Source: Whitmania pigra
Lineage: Eukaryota > Annelida > Clitellata > Hirudinida > Haemopidae
Length of the DNA stretch: 64,000 bases
NCBI GenBank assembly: GCA_021613335.1
Contig: JAJTWR010000074.1
Span: 90,185 to 154,184 of the forward strand
Direction of reading: 5' to 3'
This document shows, piece by piece, positions 9,586-19,930 of this stretch. Position 1 is the stretch's first letter, and each line of letters begins with the position of its first letter. A program made the translations under genes and the position numbers. The notes beneath the pieces are model-generated. The model was not told the origin of the DNA, made no database searches, and saw only the letters and a list, made by a program, of their open reading frames with translations.

Positions 9586-10317
9586 ATGGATCGTAAAACC
9601 CGACGTCGCGTTGACACAAGAAAGGACGGCCATCCGCCATCCTCCCCTAAAGCAAAAGCTCTCTCGCGCGAGGAAAAAGCAGAGGTAAACAGGCGGGCTC
9701 TCTTGGATGCCGCGGCTAAGGTCATTGGCGAACATGGCTATACGAAAGCCTCGATCGCGCGGATCACCCAGCGCGCGGGCCTTGCCCAGGGGACCTTCTA
9801 CCTCTATTTCGAGTCCCGGCAGGCATTGTTCGACGTTCTGTTACCCGAAATGGGTGAACGGATGCTGAAATTCGTCGCAACCAAAGTGGCGGCGCGCGGG
9901 GACATTATCGAGGTGGAACGGCGCGGCTTTCGAGCCTTCTTTGACTATCTGGCCGATGAGCCGTCCTTCTTCCGGGTGCTGAACGAGGCCGAAACCCACG
10001 CTCCGCAAGGCTATGCCAAACATTTCAGCCTTTTGTGCCGACGATACATGGCTTCGTTGCAACGCAGCAGCATGAAGGGGGAACTCCCCGATTTCAATAC
10101 AGAAGAGCTGGAGGTGATCGTCTATATCCTGATGGCCGCACGGAGCTATCTTTACCTGCGTTATTCCAAACAGGAGGACGGCCCGCATCCCATGCCTGAC
10201 TGGGTCATAGAAACTTTCGTAAAATTCATCAGCGGCGGTTTCCTGCAGGGTCGCAGCGCGTTGAACGCTCCGCCGGAGAAGAAACGAATGCCGTCGCTTG
10301 ACGATCGTGACCGCTGA
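9586..10317 (+). CDS. TetR/AcrR family transcriptional regulator
   Basis: DNA-binding repressor-type protein, 243 residues from ATG 9586; GTG 9514 and ATG 9547 are in-frame alternatives. The helix-turn-helix is clear: AAAKVIGEHGYTKASIARI followed by AQGTFYLYFESRQALFDVL. The C-terminal half is the variable ligand-binding domain. Its place at the end of the catabolic/transport operon suggests it responds to the substrate or its CoA ester. This is an inference from position. Confidence 0.85.
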   Translation: MDRKTRRRVDTRKDGHPPSSPKAKALSREEKAEVNRRALLDAAAKVIGEHGYTKASIARITQRAGLAQGTFYLYFESRQALFDVLLPEMGERMLKFVATKVAARGDIIEVERRGFRAFFDYLADEPSFFRVLNEAETHAPQGYAKHFSLLCRRYMASLQRSSMKGELPDFNTEELEVIVYILMAARSYLYLRYSKQEDGPHPMPDWVIETFVKFISGGFLQGRSALNAPPEKKRMPSLDDRDR

Positions 10318-10410
10318 GCGGTCCTCATGTCCGGCATGGAACGGCTTGGCTGTTCGGACTTCTTTCGTTCCGTTTGGCCGGATTGCCGCATCGCGCCGGA
10401 ACGGCCGCAA

Positions 10411-10938
10411 TCAAGCCGCTTTCTTCACGCAGCCTCGAACCGCCCTCCAAGGAGCAACGATGCCCGATACCCCGCTCAAGGCGCCCTTGACCAGCTCCAG
10501 ACACAAGACCCGTTCGGGGTTTTCACGCAAAACGGTCAAGCCGAGCGGCGTTGCGGGCTGAAAGTGAAAGCGTTTATAATAATCGCGATCGCCAACCAGC
10601 ACAATCAACCGATGACCGGCCGCGGCAGCCATATCGATCCCTTGCCACATCAAGCTCGAACCGATCCGCCCCTTGCGCAAGGCGCTCTCGACGGCAACCG
10701 GTCCCAGCAGCAAAGCCGGGGTCCGTTTTACGCCGATCGCGATGGGCCAGAAACGCAAAGTGCCAACCGCGCAACCAGTCTCATTCAGCCGGGCGGTCAG
10801 GCACAGAGCTCGTACCGGCGGGACATTCTCGCGAAAGCGGTAAGAGGTTTTCCGGCGCCGCTCAAGGCCAAAAGAGCGGTCGAGCAAGGCTTCGATGTTG
10901 GCCGAATCCTCCGGCCGCTCAGTGGTGATGACATACAT
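10411..10938 (-). CDS. GNAT family N-acetyltransferase
   Basis: 175 residues with the GCN5-related fold (YhbS-like): LLLGPVAVESALRKGRIGSSLM carries the acetyl-CoA loop (R-K-G-R-I-G), followed by LIVLVGDRDYYKRFHFQPA. The acetyl acceptor is unknown. It converges with the TetR gene and stands alone on the minus strand. Confidence 0.82.
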   Translation of the reverse strand: MYVITTERPEDSANIEALLDRSFGLERRRKTSYRFRENVPPVRALCLTARLNETGCAVGTLRFWPIAIGVKRTPALLLGPVAVESALRKGRIGSSLMWQGIDMAAAAGHRLIVLVGDRDYYKRFHFQPATPLGLTVLRENPERVLCLELVKGALSGVSGIVAPWRAVRGCVKKAA

Positions 10939-11314
10939 GTGAAATCGATCTCGGCATGATTGAGGGCAAAAACATCCCTGCGAGCAGGGTGTACGCTGCC
11001 GAGATTTCGACCTAGGGGCGCTACCCTTGGAAACTGTCGAACCTGCGCGCAGCGACGCTTGCGGCCTGAGGCCGGTCGATCGTCCGTCGTCGCTGCTGCA
11101 AGGCGATAAACACCACGGTTGACGCTCCGAATGCGAGGCGTTGGTGAGATATCATATTTCCCGAGGGCGTCAACGGTTTATTTTATGGCGAATGTCGCGC
11201 GAAATGCCAAAAGGCGCGCTATTTTCTGTTACCTTGACGCGGTGAATGTGTAATCTCTCAACCCTCGATATCGCACATGGGGATTGGGCGAGGGTGGAGA
11301 GCAGAGGTCGCATC
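10939..11314. other. gene-free stretch with an 8-bp inverted repeat
   Basis: No convincing reading frame lies between the GNAT and aroG starts, so both promoters should be here. GTTGACGC at 11118-11125 and GCGTCAAC at 11167-11174 form a perfect inverted repeat about 41 bases apart, possibly a regulatory site. I see no clear -35/-10 pair and no attenuator hairpin. Confidence 0.4.
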
Positions 11315-12691
11315 ATGCCAGGCAAATGGAGCGTCGATAGTTGGCGAGGCAAACCCATTCGTCAGGCGCCGGTTTATCTGGATGAAGACGCCCTAGCGGC
11401 GGTCGAAGCCAGGCTGTGCGGTTTTCCGCCTCTGGTCTTTGCCGGAGAAGCCCGTAATCTGAAGTCTGCCCTGGCCGACGTCGCCGCCGGCAAGGCTTTC
11501 ATGCTGCAAGGCGGCGATTGCGCGGAAAGTTTCAGCGAATTCATGCCAACAAGATCCGCGATACGTTTCGCGTGCTGTTGCAGATGGCGGTGATCATGAC
11601 CTTTGCCAGCGCCATGCCGGTGGTCAAGATTGGACGCATCGCCGGCCAATTCGCCAAGCCGCGGTCGGAAGACAGCGAAAATCGTGACGGCGCGATTTTG
11701 CCCAGCTATCGCGGCGATATCGTCAACGGCATCGATTTCACCGCCGAAGCCCGCAATCCCGATCCGCAGCGCCTGATCGAAGCGTACAGCCAGTCAGCCG
11801 CGACGCAGAACCTGCTGCGCGCTTTTGCCCAGGGCGGTTATGCCGATCTGCACAAGGTGCGCGATTGGGTGCTGGATTTCGTTGCCGATAGTCCCCGCTG
11901 GCGAACGTTATCGCGAATTGGCCAACCGTATCGACGATTGCCTGGCCTTCATGGCCGCTTGCGGCTTAACCCCGAAAACGACCCCGCAGCTAAAGGAAAC
12001 CGATTTCTATACCAGCCATGAGGCGCTGCTGCTGGGCTATGAGCAGGCTTTGACGCGGATCGATAGTCTGACGGGCGAATATTACGATTGCTCGGCTCAT
12101 TTCTTGTGGATCGGCGATCGTACCCGCCAACTCGACGGCGCCCATGTCGAATTCATGCGCGGGATCAACAACCCGATCGGGATGAAGGTCGGTCCCGGTA
12201 TGCAGCCAGACGATCTGTTGCATCTGATCGACCGGCTGAACCCGGCCAACGAACCGGGCCGGCTGACCTTGATCGCCCGTATGGGCGCCAGCAAAATCGA
12301 ACAGCATCTGCCGCCGCTCCTGCGCGCTGTGGAGCGTGAGGGGCGAGCGGTCGTGTGGGTCAGCGATCCGATGCACGGCAATACCGTCAAGGCGGCCAGC
12401 GGCTTCAAAACCCGACCGTTCGACGCTATCGTTTCAGAGGTAAAACGCTTTTTCGAGATCCATCGCGGCGAGGGAACGCATGCCGGCGGCGTGCATTTGG
12501 AACTGACCGGCCAGGATGTCACCGAATGTATCGGCGGCGCTCAGGCAATCGAGGCGTCCGGTCTGGCCGACCGCTATCATACTTTGTGCGACCCGCGCTT
12601 GAACGGCGCCCAGGGAATCGAGCTGGCCTTTCTGGTTGCCGAGGCTTTGAAACGAGAGCGTTTGCAAGCGCGCCTGGTTGCCGCCGATTGA
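11315..12691 (+). pseudogene. aroG: class II DAHP synthase, two compensating frameshifts
   Basis: 3-deoxy-D-arabino-heptulosonate-7-phosphate synthase, plant/class II type: condenses phosphoenolpyruvate and erythrose-4-phosphate as the first step of the shikimate pathway. About 458 residues from ATG 11315. Signatures persist across three frames: [53 protein letters not shown] and the C-terminal [10 protein letters not shown]. Frame breaks are near 11540 (one C missing) and 11895 (one C extra in CCCC); together they restore the frame. All motifs being intact between them favours sequence error over loss of function. Confidence 0.88.
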
Positions 12692-12714
12692 TTGACTGTT
12701 TCAGGAGTGCGATG

Positions 12715-13848
12715 ATGCCCGTCGAGGTCAATCTGGTCGATATCCCTCAACGCACCGACGCTTATTTCCTGCGAACCAAGCAGGTGGTGGCGCATTTTGG
12801 CGATGTGCCGGTCACTTACGTTGTGTTCATGCGTCGTCCGGTGGTGTTCACCCCGCGTTTTGCTGTTTCCTGGTTGGAGCAGGTGGCCGCGGCGCGCGGC
12901 GCGCCGGTTGCCATCGATCTTGCTTATCGGGAGGGCGACTGGGTTGGGGCGGGCGAACCGCTTTTCTATTACACTGGCTCGTTCCATCATCTGGTCGATC
13001 TGGAAACCCAGCTGCTGCAGAAAGTTGGGGCGGCGTGCGTTGCGGCCTACAATGCTTACACCATGTGCGTCGATCTGCCGAAAGTGGCTTTCATGGCCAT
13101 GGACGCTCGCCATTGTACCGGGGCGGAAATGGCCGAGATGATGGCCTATGCCGCGCGAGTTGGATCGGATGCCGCCAAAAAGGCGGTCAACGCTGTCGGT
13201 TTCATTGGCAATGCCAACGCGGCGACCGCCGGTTATTTCGGTAACGCTTGCGGGCTTGGCACCATGCCCCACGCTCTGATCGGCTATGCCGGTTCGACGG
13301 TGCGGGCGGCTGAAATGTACCACGAAGCCTTCCCGGATGCCGAGCTGGTGGTGTTGAGCGATTATTACGGTCGTGAAATAACCGATTCCCTGGCGGTTTG
13401 CCGACGCTTTCCCGATTTGGCCGCGGCCGGGCGCATCTCCTTGCGGCTCGATACTCATGGCGGCCGTTTCATCGAAGGGCTGGATACCAACAGTTCGTAC
13501 GCCGTGCTGGCCCGCCATGCGCCGCTGACCATCCGCGGGTACCGCACAGAGGCGGAATTGCGCCATTTGGTTGGCACCGGCGTATCGGCGGCGGCGATTT
13601 TTCACCTGCGCCAGGCGCTGGACCAGGCGGGATACAGCAAGGTTCGAATCGTTGCCTCATCTGGTTTTGGCCCGGCTAAATGCAAAACCATGGCGGTAGC
13701 CAACGCGCCGATCGATGTCATCGGGACGGGCAGTTACTTGCCCGAGAATTGGGTGGAGACTTACGCTACCGCCGACATCATCGCCTATGACGGTCAACCA
13801 AGGGTCAAGGTCGGACGCGAATTCCTGCTTGCCAAGCCGGTCCGGTAA
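12715..13848 (+). CDS. pncB: nicotinate phosphoribosyltransferase
   Basis: Converts nicotinate and PRPP to nicotinate mononucleotide (NAD salvage). 377 residues, a shorter form of the family. Visible: YREGDWVGAGEPLFYYTGSF in the N-terminal barrel, ARHCTGAEM, LDTHGGRFIEGLDT and the phosphate-binding SSGFGPAKCK. ATG 12715 is chosen over ATG 12712 because AGGAG at 12703-12707 is then spaced by 7 bases. It lies 23 bases after aroG and 18 before cysS. Confidence 0.87.
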   Translation: MPVEVNLVDIPQRTDAYFLRTKQVVAHFGDVPVTYVVFMRRPVVFTPRFAVSWLEQVAAARGAPVAIDLAYREGDWVGAGEPLFYYTGSFHHLVDLETQLLQKVGAACVAAYNAYTMCVDLPKVAFMAMDARHCTGAEMAEMMAYAARVGSDAAKKAVNAVGFIGNANAATAGYFGNACGLGTMPHALIGYAGSTVRAAEMYHEAFPDAELVVLSDYYGREITDSLAVCRRFPDLAAAGRISLRLDTHGGRFIEGLDTNSSYAVLARHAPLTIRGYRTEAELRHLVGTGVSAAAIFHLRQALDQAGYSKVRIVASSGFGPAKCKTMAVANAPIDVIGTGSYLPENWVETYATADIIAYDGQPRVKVGREFLLAKPVR

Positions 13849-13866
13849 AATGGGAAGCCCCGAAGA

Positions 13867-15234
13867 ATGCCCTTGACCGTCTACAACACATTGTCCCGCC
13901 GAAAAGAACGGTTCGCGCCGCAATCGCCGGAGCGGGTGACGATGTATGTTTGCGGCCCAACCGTGTACGATTTCGCCCATCTTGGCAATGCCAGGCCGGC
14001 GATTGTGTTCGATACGCTTTACCGGTTGCTGCGCAGGGAATATCCGTGCGTCACCTATGTGCGCAACATCACCGATGTCGATGACAAGATCAATGCCGCG
14101 GCGGCGGCCAATGGCGAGAGCATCCAGGATCTGACCGCCCGCACCGAAGCTTATTATCTGGCTGACATGGATGCGTTGAACGTGCTGCGCCCGGACGCGC
14201 AACCGCGGGTCACGGATCATATTCCAGATATTATTTCGTTTGTGCGGCGATTGCTCGATCTCGGCTATGCCTATGAGGCTCAGGGGCATGTGCTGTTTGC
14301 GGTTACGTCGATAGCCGATTATGGCAAGCTGTCGGGGCGCAGTCTGGAGGATATGCTGGCCGGGGCGCGGGTGGATGTGGCGCCCTATAAGCGCTATCCA
14401 GGCGATTTCGTCTTGTGGAAACCGTCTTCTCGCGAGTTGCCGGGGTGGGACAGCCCATGGGGCCGCGGGCGGCCGGGCTGGCATATCGAATGCTCGGCGA
14501 TGAGCAAACGCCATCTAGGCGAGACCATCGACATTCACGGCGGCGGGAGCGACCTGGTTTTCCCGCATCATGAGAATGAACTGGCGCAAAGCACCGGCGC
14601 TCATGGCGGCAAGACCTATGCCCGTTATTGGATGCATAACGGCATGGTAACGGTCGATGGCGAGAAAATGTCCAAAAGCCTGGGAAATTTTTTCACCGTC
14701 CGCGATGTGCTTCACCAAGCGCCGGGCGAGGCTATTCGTTTTTTTATGCTGTCGACCCACTACCGGCAGGCGATCGATTGGACGCAGGCGGGCCTGGCCC
14801 GGGCAAAGCAGGCGCTGGACCGGTGTTACCTGGCATTGCGCCGGGTCAAGGAGATCTCGGCCGGCAGACAACCGATCCCGCCGGAGGTTGAGGCTGCGCT
14901 GGAGGACGATCTCAATACACCGCTGGCCATCAGCCTGCTGCATGCGACCGTCACCGACCTGAACATCGCCCGGGATGCCGCCCGGCAAGCGGCATTGAAG
15001 GGGCAGATCCTGGCAATTGGCGAGATTCTCGGTCTGTTGCATCGAGATCCAGATGTCTGGCTGGCGGGACAGGGGAACGATCGGGCGGAAATCGCGGCGG
15101 CGATCGCAGCGCGGGCGGCGGCGCGCTTGGCGAGGAATTTCGCCGAAGCCGACCGTATCCGCCAGGCATTGGCGGATCGGGGTATTGTGCTGGAAGACGG
15201 GCCGAAAGAAACCGTGTGGCGGCGGATCGATTGA
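13867..15234 (+). CDS. cysS: cysteine--tRNA ligase
   Basis: Class I aminoacyl-tRNA synthetase, 455 residues, intact. The HIGH-type motif appears as HLGN at 38-41 and KMSKS at 267-271. Zinc ligands are suggested by C29 in [10 protein letters not shown], the Cys in HIECSAMS and His/Glu in PHHENELAQ. The C-terminal DALR-like helical part is present. ATG 13867 follows GAAG weakly. An intact essential gene beside broken ones is useful when judging the frameshifts around it. Confidence 0.95.
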   Translation: MPLTVYNTLSRRKERFAPQSPERVTMYVCGPTVYDFAHLGNARPAIVFDTLYRLLRREYPCVTYVRNITDVDDKINAAAAANGESIQDLTARTEAYYLADMDALNVLRPDAQPRVTDHIPDIISFVRRLLDLGYAYEAQGHVLFAVTSIADYGKLSGRSLEDMLAGARVDVAPYKRYPGDFVLWKPSSRELPGWDSPWGRGRPGWHIECSAMSKRHLGETIDIHGGGSDLVFPHHENELAQSTGAHGGKTYARYWMHNGMVTVDGEKMSKSLGNFFTVRDVLHQAPGEAIRFFMLSTHYRQAIDWTQAGLARAKQALDRCYLALRRVKEISAGRQPIPPEVEAALEDDLNTPLAISLLHATVTDLNIARDAARQAALKGQILAIGEILGLLHRDPDVWLAGQGNDRAEIAAAIAARAAARLARNFAEADRIRQALADRGIVLEDGPKETVWRRID

Positions 15235-15248
15235 CAGAGGTGAGGGCG

Positions 15249-16852
15249 ATGGCGGGCGAGCGGGTTTATCTTTACGATTCCACCTTGCGCGATGGCGCGC
15301 AGACATATGGGGTGGATTTTTCCGTTGCCGACAAGCAGGCGATTGCCCAGGCGCTCGATCGATTGGGGATCGATTACGCCGAAGGCGGCTGGCCGGGGGC
15401 CAATCCGACCGACGACGCTTTTTTTCGCCCGCGCGCCGCGCTTGCACCGCACGCGCCTTTCAGCTTTCGGCATGACCCGCCGGCCTGGGCGCAGCGCTGG
15501 CAACGATCCAGGGCTGGCCGGGCTGATCGATAGCGGCGCCAGGGTGGTTTGTCTGGTCGGCAAAAGCTGGGATTTCCAGGTCGATGTCGCTCTTGGGATC
15601 GAGCGCTCGGAGAATGTCGCCATGATCGGCGACAGCATCGCCCATCTGGTGGCGCGCGGTCGGGAGGCGATCTTCGATGCCGAACATTTCTTCGATGGCT
15701 ATCGCGCCAATCCGGCTTATGCCATGGCGTGTTTGCAGGCGGCTTACAGCGCCGGCGCGCGCTGGATCGTCTTGTGCGACACCAATGGCGGTTCGCTGCC
15801 ACGGGATATCGAGCGCATCGTTGCCGCGGTAACGCTTGAAATTCCCGGCGACCGGCTGGGGATCCATTGCCACAATGACAGCGAAACGGCGGTTGCCAAT
15901 AGTTTGGCGGCGGTGCAGGCCGGGGTGCGGCAGGTACAAGGGACGCTGAACGGTTTGGGCGAGCGGTGCGGCAATGCCAATCTGATTTCGGTTTTACCGG
16001 CGTTGATGTTGAAAATGGGCTACGATACCGGCGTCACCCGCGAGGGATTGGCGCAGTTGACGTCGATTTCGCACATGGTCGATGAGAGGCTGAACCGCGC
16101 GCCGTGGCGCCATGCTTGCTATGTTGGCGAGAGCGCCTTTGCCCATAAGGGCGGGCTGCATGTGTCGGCGGTGGAAAAAGATCCCAGCACCTACGAGCAT
16201 GTGCCGCCGGAAGCGGTTGGCAACCGGCGCAAGATCCTGGTATCGGATCAGGCTGGGCGCTCGAACATCGTCAATCGCTGCCGCGATGCCGGCATCGACG
16301 TATCGGAGGGCGGCGAAGCCGTCGCCCGACTGGTCGAACTGGTCAAGAATCGTGAATATGAAGGCTATGCCTACGATGGCGCCGATGCCAGCTTCGAATT
16401 GCTTGCCCGGCGCAGCCTGGGTAAGATGCCGGTCTATTTTACCGTCAATTCGTTTCGCGTTATCGATGAGCGGCGCTGGAACGCGGTTGGCCATCTGGTG
16501 ACTTTGTCAGAGGCAACCATTCGCGTGACGGTCGAGGGCCGCCAGCAAATGACGGTTGCTGACGGCAACGGTCCGGTCGATGCGTTGGACGCCGCCTTGC
16601 GCAAGGCGCTCACCTCGATCTATCCGGTCTTGGGCGGTTTGCGGCTGGTCGATTACAAGGTGCGCATTCTCACCCCCCAGGATGCCACCAAGGCGGTTTA
16701 CGCGGGTGATGATCGAAAGCCAGGATGAAAGCGGCGAACGTTGGAGTACCGTCGGGGTTTCGCCCAATATCATCGATGCTTCGTTCAACGCCTTGTACGA
16801 TGCCATCACCTATAAACTGTTTCGCGCCGCCGAATTGGAGCGAGCGGCGTGA
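15249..16852 (+). pseudogene. cimA: (R)-citramalate synthase, two frameshifts
   Basis: Alpha-isopropylmalate/homocitrate synthase family enzyme of the CimA type: condenses pyruvate and acetyl-CoA to citramalate for isoleucine synthesis. The N-terminal [16 protein letters not shown] and [11 protein letters not shown] are in the first frame. The second frame holds IHCHNDSETAVANSLAA (metal-binding HxH), GTLNGLGERCGNANL and FAHKGGLHVSAV. The last 50 residues (SPNIIDASFNALYDAI) are in a third frame. Breaks lie near 15470 and at a TTT run near 16698 (one T too many). About 534 residues once joined, the usual length. ATGA overlap with trmJ. Confidence 0.85.
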
Positions 16853-17617
16853 CCCAAGGCCAGCCGGCGATCATTTTGGTTGAAGCGCAGCTGGCGGAAA
16901 ATATCGGCGCGGCGGCGCGCGCCATGCTCAATTTCGGTCTAAGCGCCATGCGCTTGGTGTCGCCTAGGCCGGAATGGCCCAACCAGCGGGCGGCGGCGGC
17001 GGCGGCCGGGGCGGATGCGGTGTTGCGCCAGGCCGTCCTCTATCGCTCGACGCTAGAGGCCATTGCCGATTGCCAGCATGTTTATGCCGCTCTGCCAGGT
17101 CGCGCGATATGGTCAAGCGGGTGATCACGCCGGAACAAGCCGGGCGTGAACTGCGTTTGCACGCGGCGGCTGGCCGGCGGACGGCGTTATTGTTCGGCCC
17201 CGAGCGAACCGGGCTGGTCAATGACGATGTCGTCTTGTGCGATACGGTGATCGCGGCGCCTGTGAACCCCGAATTTTCGTCGCTCAACCTGGCCCAGGCG
17301 GTTTACTGGTGGCTTATGAGTGGCGCCGCGCCAACGACGTCCTGGCGCCGGCTGACGAACGCGCCGCCGATTCGCCGGTCGCCGATAAGGGGCATGTGAT
17401 GAGCTTTCTCTTGCGCTTGGAAAAGGAGCTGGATGCATGCGGTTTTTTGCGCGTGTCGCATATGCGCGCAGCGATGGTGCGTAATTTGCGTTGCCTGTTT
17501 ACCCGCGCTCAGCCGACCGATCAGGAGATTCGCACCTTGCACGGGGTGTTGACTGAATTAGTGACCAGACGATTGGAGCGGCATGCCGATGACGGGCCAG
17601 GGGCCGCGCTATCTTGA
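16849..17617 (+). pseudogene. trmJ: tRNA/rRNA methyltransferase TrmJ-like, two frameshifts
   Basis: SPOUT-class RNA methyltransferase; TrmJ 2'-O-methylates tRNA position 32. About 256 residues once joined. N-terminal frame: LVEAQLAENIGAAARAMLNFG, the family start. Middle frame: LLFGPERTGLVNDDV and NPEFSSLNLAQAV, the knot/SAM-binding motifs. C-terminal frame: from LVAYEW to DGPGAALS. Breaks are near 17090 and at the TTT near 17300 (one T missing). The gene starts inside the last codons of cimA. Confidence 0.83.
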
Positions 17618-17735
17618 GCTTGACGGCCGGTGCGGCGTCGTTATAGTGCGCGCTTCTTACCGCGAGATGGCCTTTTGGCATCTGGCGACGGAAGGGTTCC
17701 GTCGCACGCGAGGACTCTTATCGTCAGAGTGAAGC

Positions 17736-18349
17736 ATGACCAAACGCGTGGAAGCCAAATAAAAATCAATCGCCGCTTGGGCGTTAATCTGTGGGGCCGC
17801 CCGAAGAGCCCGCTCAATAGGCGCGATTATGGCCCAGGTCAACATGGCCAGCGCCGCAAGAAGCCGACCGATTACGGTTTGCAGCTGGCGGCCAAACAGC
17901 GGCTGAAGGGCTATTACGGCAATATCGGCGAACGCCAGTTCCGTAAATATTATTTTGAGGCGATTCGCCGCCGCGGCGACACGTCGGAAAATCTGATCGA
18001 GCTTTTGGAACGGCGTCTGGATGCGGTGATCTATCGCATGAAATTTGCCATCACTCCCTTTGCCGCCCGCCAGCTGGTCAATCACGGTCATCTGCTGGTC
18101 AATGGCGCGCGCGTCAACATCCCCTCCTATTTGGTGAAGGATGGCGATGTCATCGAGTTGCGCGCCAAGGCCAAGCAAATGGCGGTCGTGATCGAAGCGA
18201 CCCAATCGTCGGAACGCGACGTGCCGGACTATGTTTCGGTCGATCATCACGCCATGAAAGGGTCCTTCGTCCGCGCGCCAAAGCTTTCCGACGTACCCTA
18301 TCCAGTGCAGATGGAACCGAATCTGGTCATCGAATTCTATTCGCGTTGA
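17736..18349 (+). pseudogene. rpsD: 30S ribosomal protein S4, frameshift in codon 9
   Basis: The canonical S4 start MTKRVEAK at ATG 17736 meets TAA at codon 9. The rest, [20 protein letters not shown] through NLVIEFYSR, continues intact in the next frame, including the S4 domain [19 protein letters not shown]. One missing base in the AT-rich TAAAAATC at 17759-17766 (expected AAATATAAAATC) explains it. The protein is essential in bacteria and would be 205 residues. Alternatively translation starts at GTG 17729, already in the downstream frame ([12 protein letters not shown]), which would give a functional protein with a changed N-terminus. I favour a sequence error. Confidence 0.9.
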
Positions 18350-18357
18350 GTTGTGTC

Positions 18358-18382
18358 GAGCCCTGGCTTCGGGCAAGGGCTC
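18358..18382 (+). terminator. stem-loop after rpsD
   Basis: GAGCCCT (18358-18364) pairs with AGGGCTC (18376-18382) around an 11-base loop containing TTCG, 9 bases after the rpsD stop. There is no T run downstream, so it may be a weak or Rho-assisted terminator or a 3'-stabilising hairpin. Confidence 0.45.
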
Positions 18383-18648
18383 GTCTCGCCAGGGCCGCTC
18401 TGCTCCTGGGCTGGTTGATCGGTCGTCCGTGAAAATCGCGGAACTCGCTTGCGCGAGGAGGATGCCTTGCTCGTCTGGCTGCATAAACAGAGCGTCCAGT
18501 TCGAGAATCTTACCGACTCCATCGACACCGGCGCGCCGTTTCTTCTTTCACGTCATGGCCAACCTCGCCCGATGCTACGATTGGGTAATCGATTCTCGAG
18601 AGGGTGTCATGGCTGAAAAGCGGATTTGTATTGAAATAGAGATAACAA
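18383..18648. other. short stretch without a recognised gene
   Basis: The GC-rich sequence reads through in pieces (for example DALLVWLHKQSVQFENL near 18464-18516), which could be the tail of a decayed gene. I recognise no family. The last part, towards 18649, becomes AT-rich and would hold the promoter of the PaaX-like gene. Confidence 0.3.
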
Positions 18649-19532
18649 ATGAATAGTTCAGCCGCTATCGATGAAATCATTGCCAGTCGAGAACATGGGA
18701 GTCGTGAACAACCTTCTCACTATCGTTATATTTTCACCCTTTTTGGAATATACGGGCGACCTGCGGGTAAGGTGATTCCCGTCTCTGTGGTGGTTCGGCT
18801 GTTAGCTGAATTGGACTGCGAACCATCAAGTGTCCGTTCTTCAATCTCCCGGTTGAAGTCAAGGGGGTGCTTATCAGTAAAAAAACCTCATTCGGTAGTG
18901 GATACGCACTCTCAGAAAGTCTTGAGCCACATATGCAAGTTGGCGACGAGCGGATATTTTCGCCTCGCCCTATGGGGATCAGCGATTCGTGGCTGCTAGT
19001 GTCATTTTCTGTACCGGAAAGCGAACGTCAGAATCGGTATAAGATTCGCGTCGGACTGTCTCGGATGGGATTTGGCACTGTAGGAGCAGGCCTGTATATC
19101 GGTCCGGCTCGTTTAGAGGCTGATGCCGTCGAGTACATTCGTGAGCATCAACTCTGGGAGTTTGTTGAGTTTTTCGTGTGTCAACCGAATGGCCTTGGCG
19201 ATCTCCAAAAAAAAGTATCGCGATGGTGGAACTTAGAGGTTCTTGGAAACGAATACAAGGGATTTGTAGATTTATATCAGCCCGATGTTCTCAGATGGCA
19301 GTCGAATTTACGTAAAGGTGCGGCAGCTGTTCGCGATGCATTTAAGGTTTACGTGCCAATGGTCACTCATTGGCGCAGGCTTCCATACCTGGATCCTGGC
19401 TTGCCTCTCGAACTGTTACCGACAAACTGGATTGGTACTCCTGCACGCAAGGTTTTTAGCGATCTGCATCGTATTCTAAACCCGCTTGCGGCGCGGTACG
19501 TTACCCAAGTGTTGAGGGAACATATCAGATAA
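18649..19532 (+). pseudogene. PaaX-family transcriptional regulator, one frameshift
   Basis: About 294 residues once joined. The N-terminal part YIFTLFGIYGRPAGKVIPVS and VVRLLAELDCEPSSVRSSIS is the PaaX-like winged-helix domain. The C-terminal frame (MGISDSWLLVSFSVPESER, MGFGTVGAGLYIGP) is the PaaX central and C-terminal region. PaaX proteins repress phenylacetate or related aromatic-acid catabolism. The break is in a G run near 18866, where one more G restores the frame. Base composition is clearly more AT-rich than the flanking housekeeping genes, suggesting later acquisition. No paa genes are in the window. Confidence 0.78.
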
Positions 19533-19644
19533 AAGCGAATCGCTTAACGGAAGCGAGTATCTGAGCGCCTCCAACACCCCCAACTCTAAAAATCGAGAGT
19601 CGATAAATTCAATGAGTTATGAGAGCGGAAAGTGAAAATTCAAA

Positions 19645-19895
19645 GGTTATTTGGAGGCGCTCATCTCATCTGCGACTTTGACCCATTTCTAGGGCTTGGG
19701 ATTTTCATTGCGCACCTCGATGAAAGCGAGGATATCGGTTTCGAATTCGGCTGCGACATGCAAAGGCCGACAATGTCTCTGGCACCGCTCCAACAGCGAA
19801 CGCGGCGTTTTGCGCCGCCGAAGCCGAGCTTCGAGAAAACTCCGCTCATCGCCGCTCAATACGACAAAATCCGCCTGTCTACCCATCGCCAACAA
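19645..19895 (-). pseudogene. IS630-family transposase remnant with internal deletion
   Basis: On the minus strand an N-terminal segment LSGDERSFLEARLRRRKTPR (IS630 helix-turn-helix start) is followed within 30 residues by ETDILAFIEVRNENPKP and, past a stop, KWVKVADEM, which belong to the extreme C-terminus of IS630 transposases. The whole catalytic core is missing. The piece is therefore a deletion derivative. Confidence 0.65.
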
Positions 19896-19930
19896 CCGCT
19901 TCCATCCGATAAGGACGAAAGCATATAACG

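Noticed and set aside
11118..11174. Attenuator or T-box before aroG
   Set aside because: The inverted repeat arms are too far apart and no leader peptide, T run or T-box core was seen.
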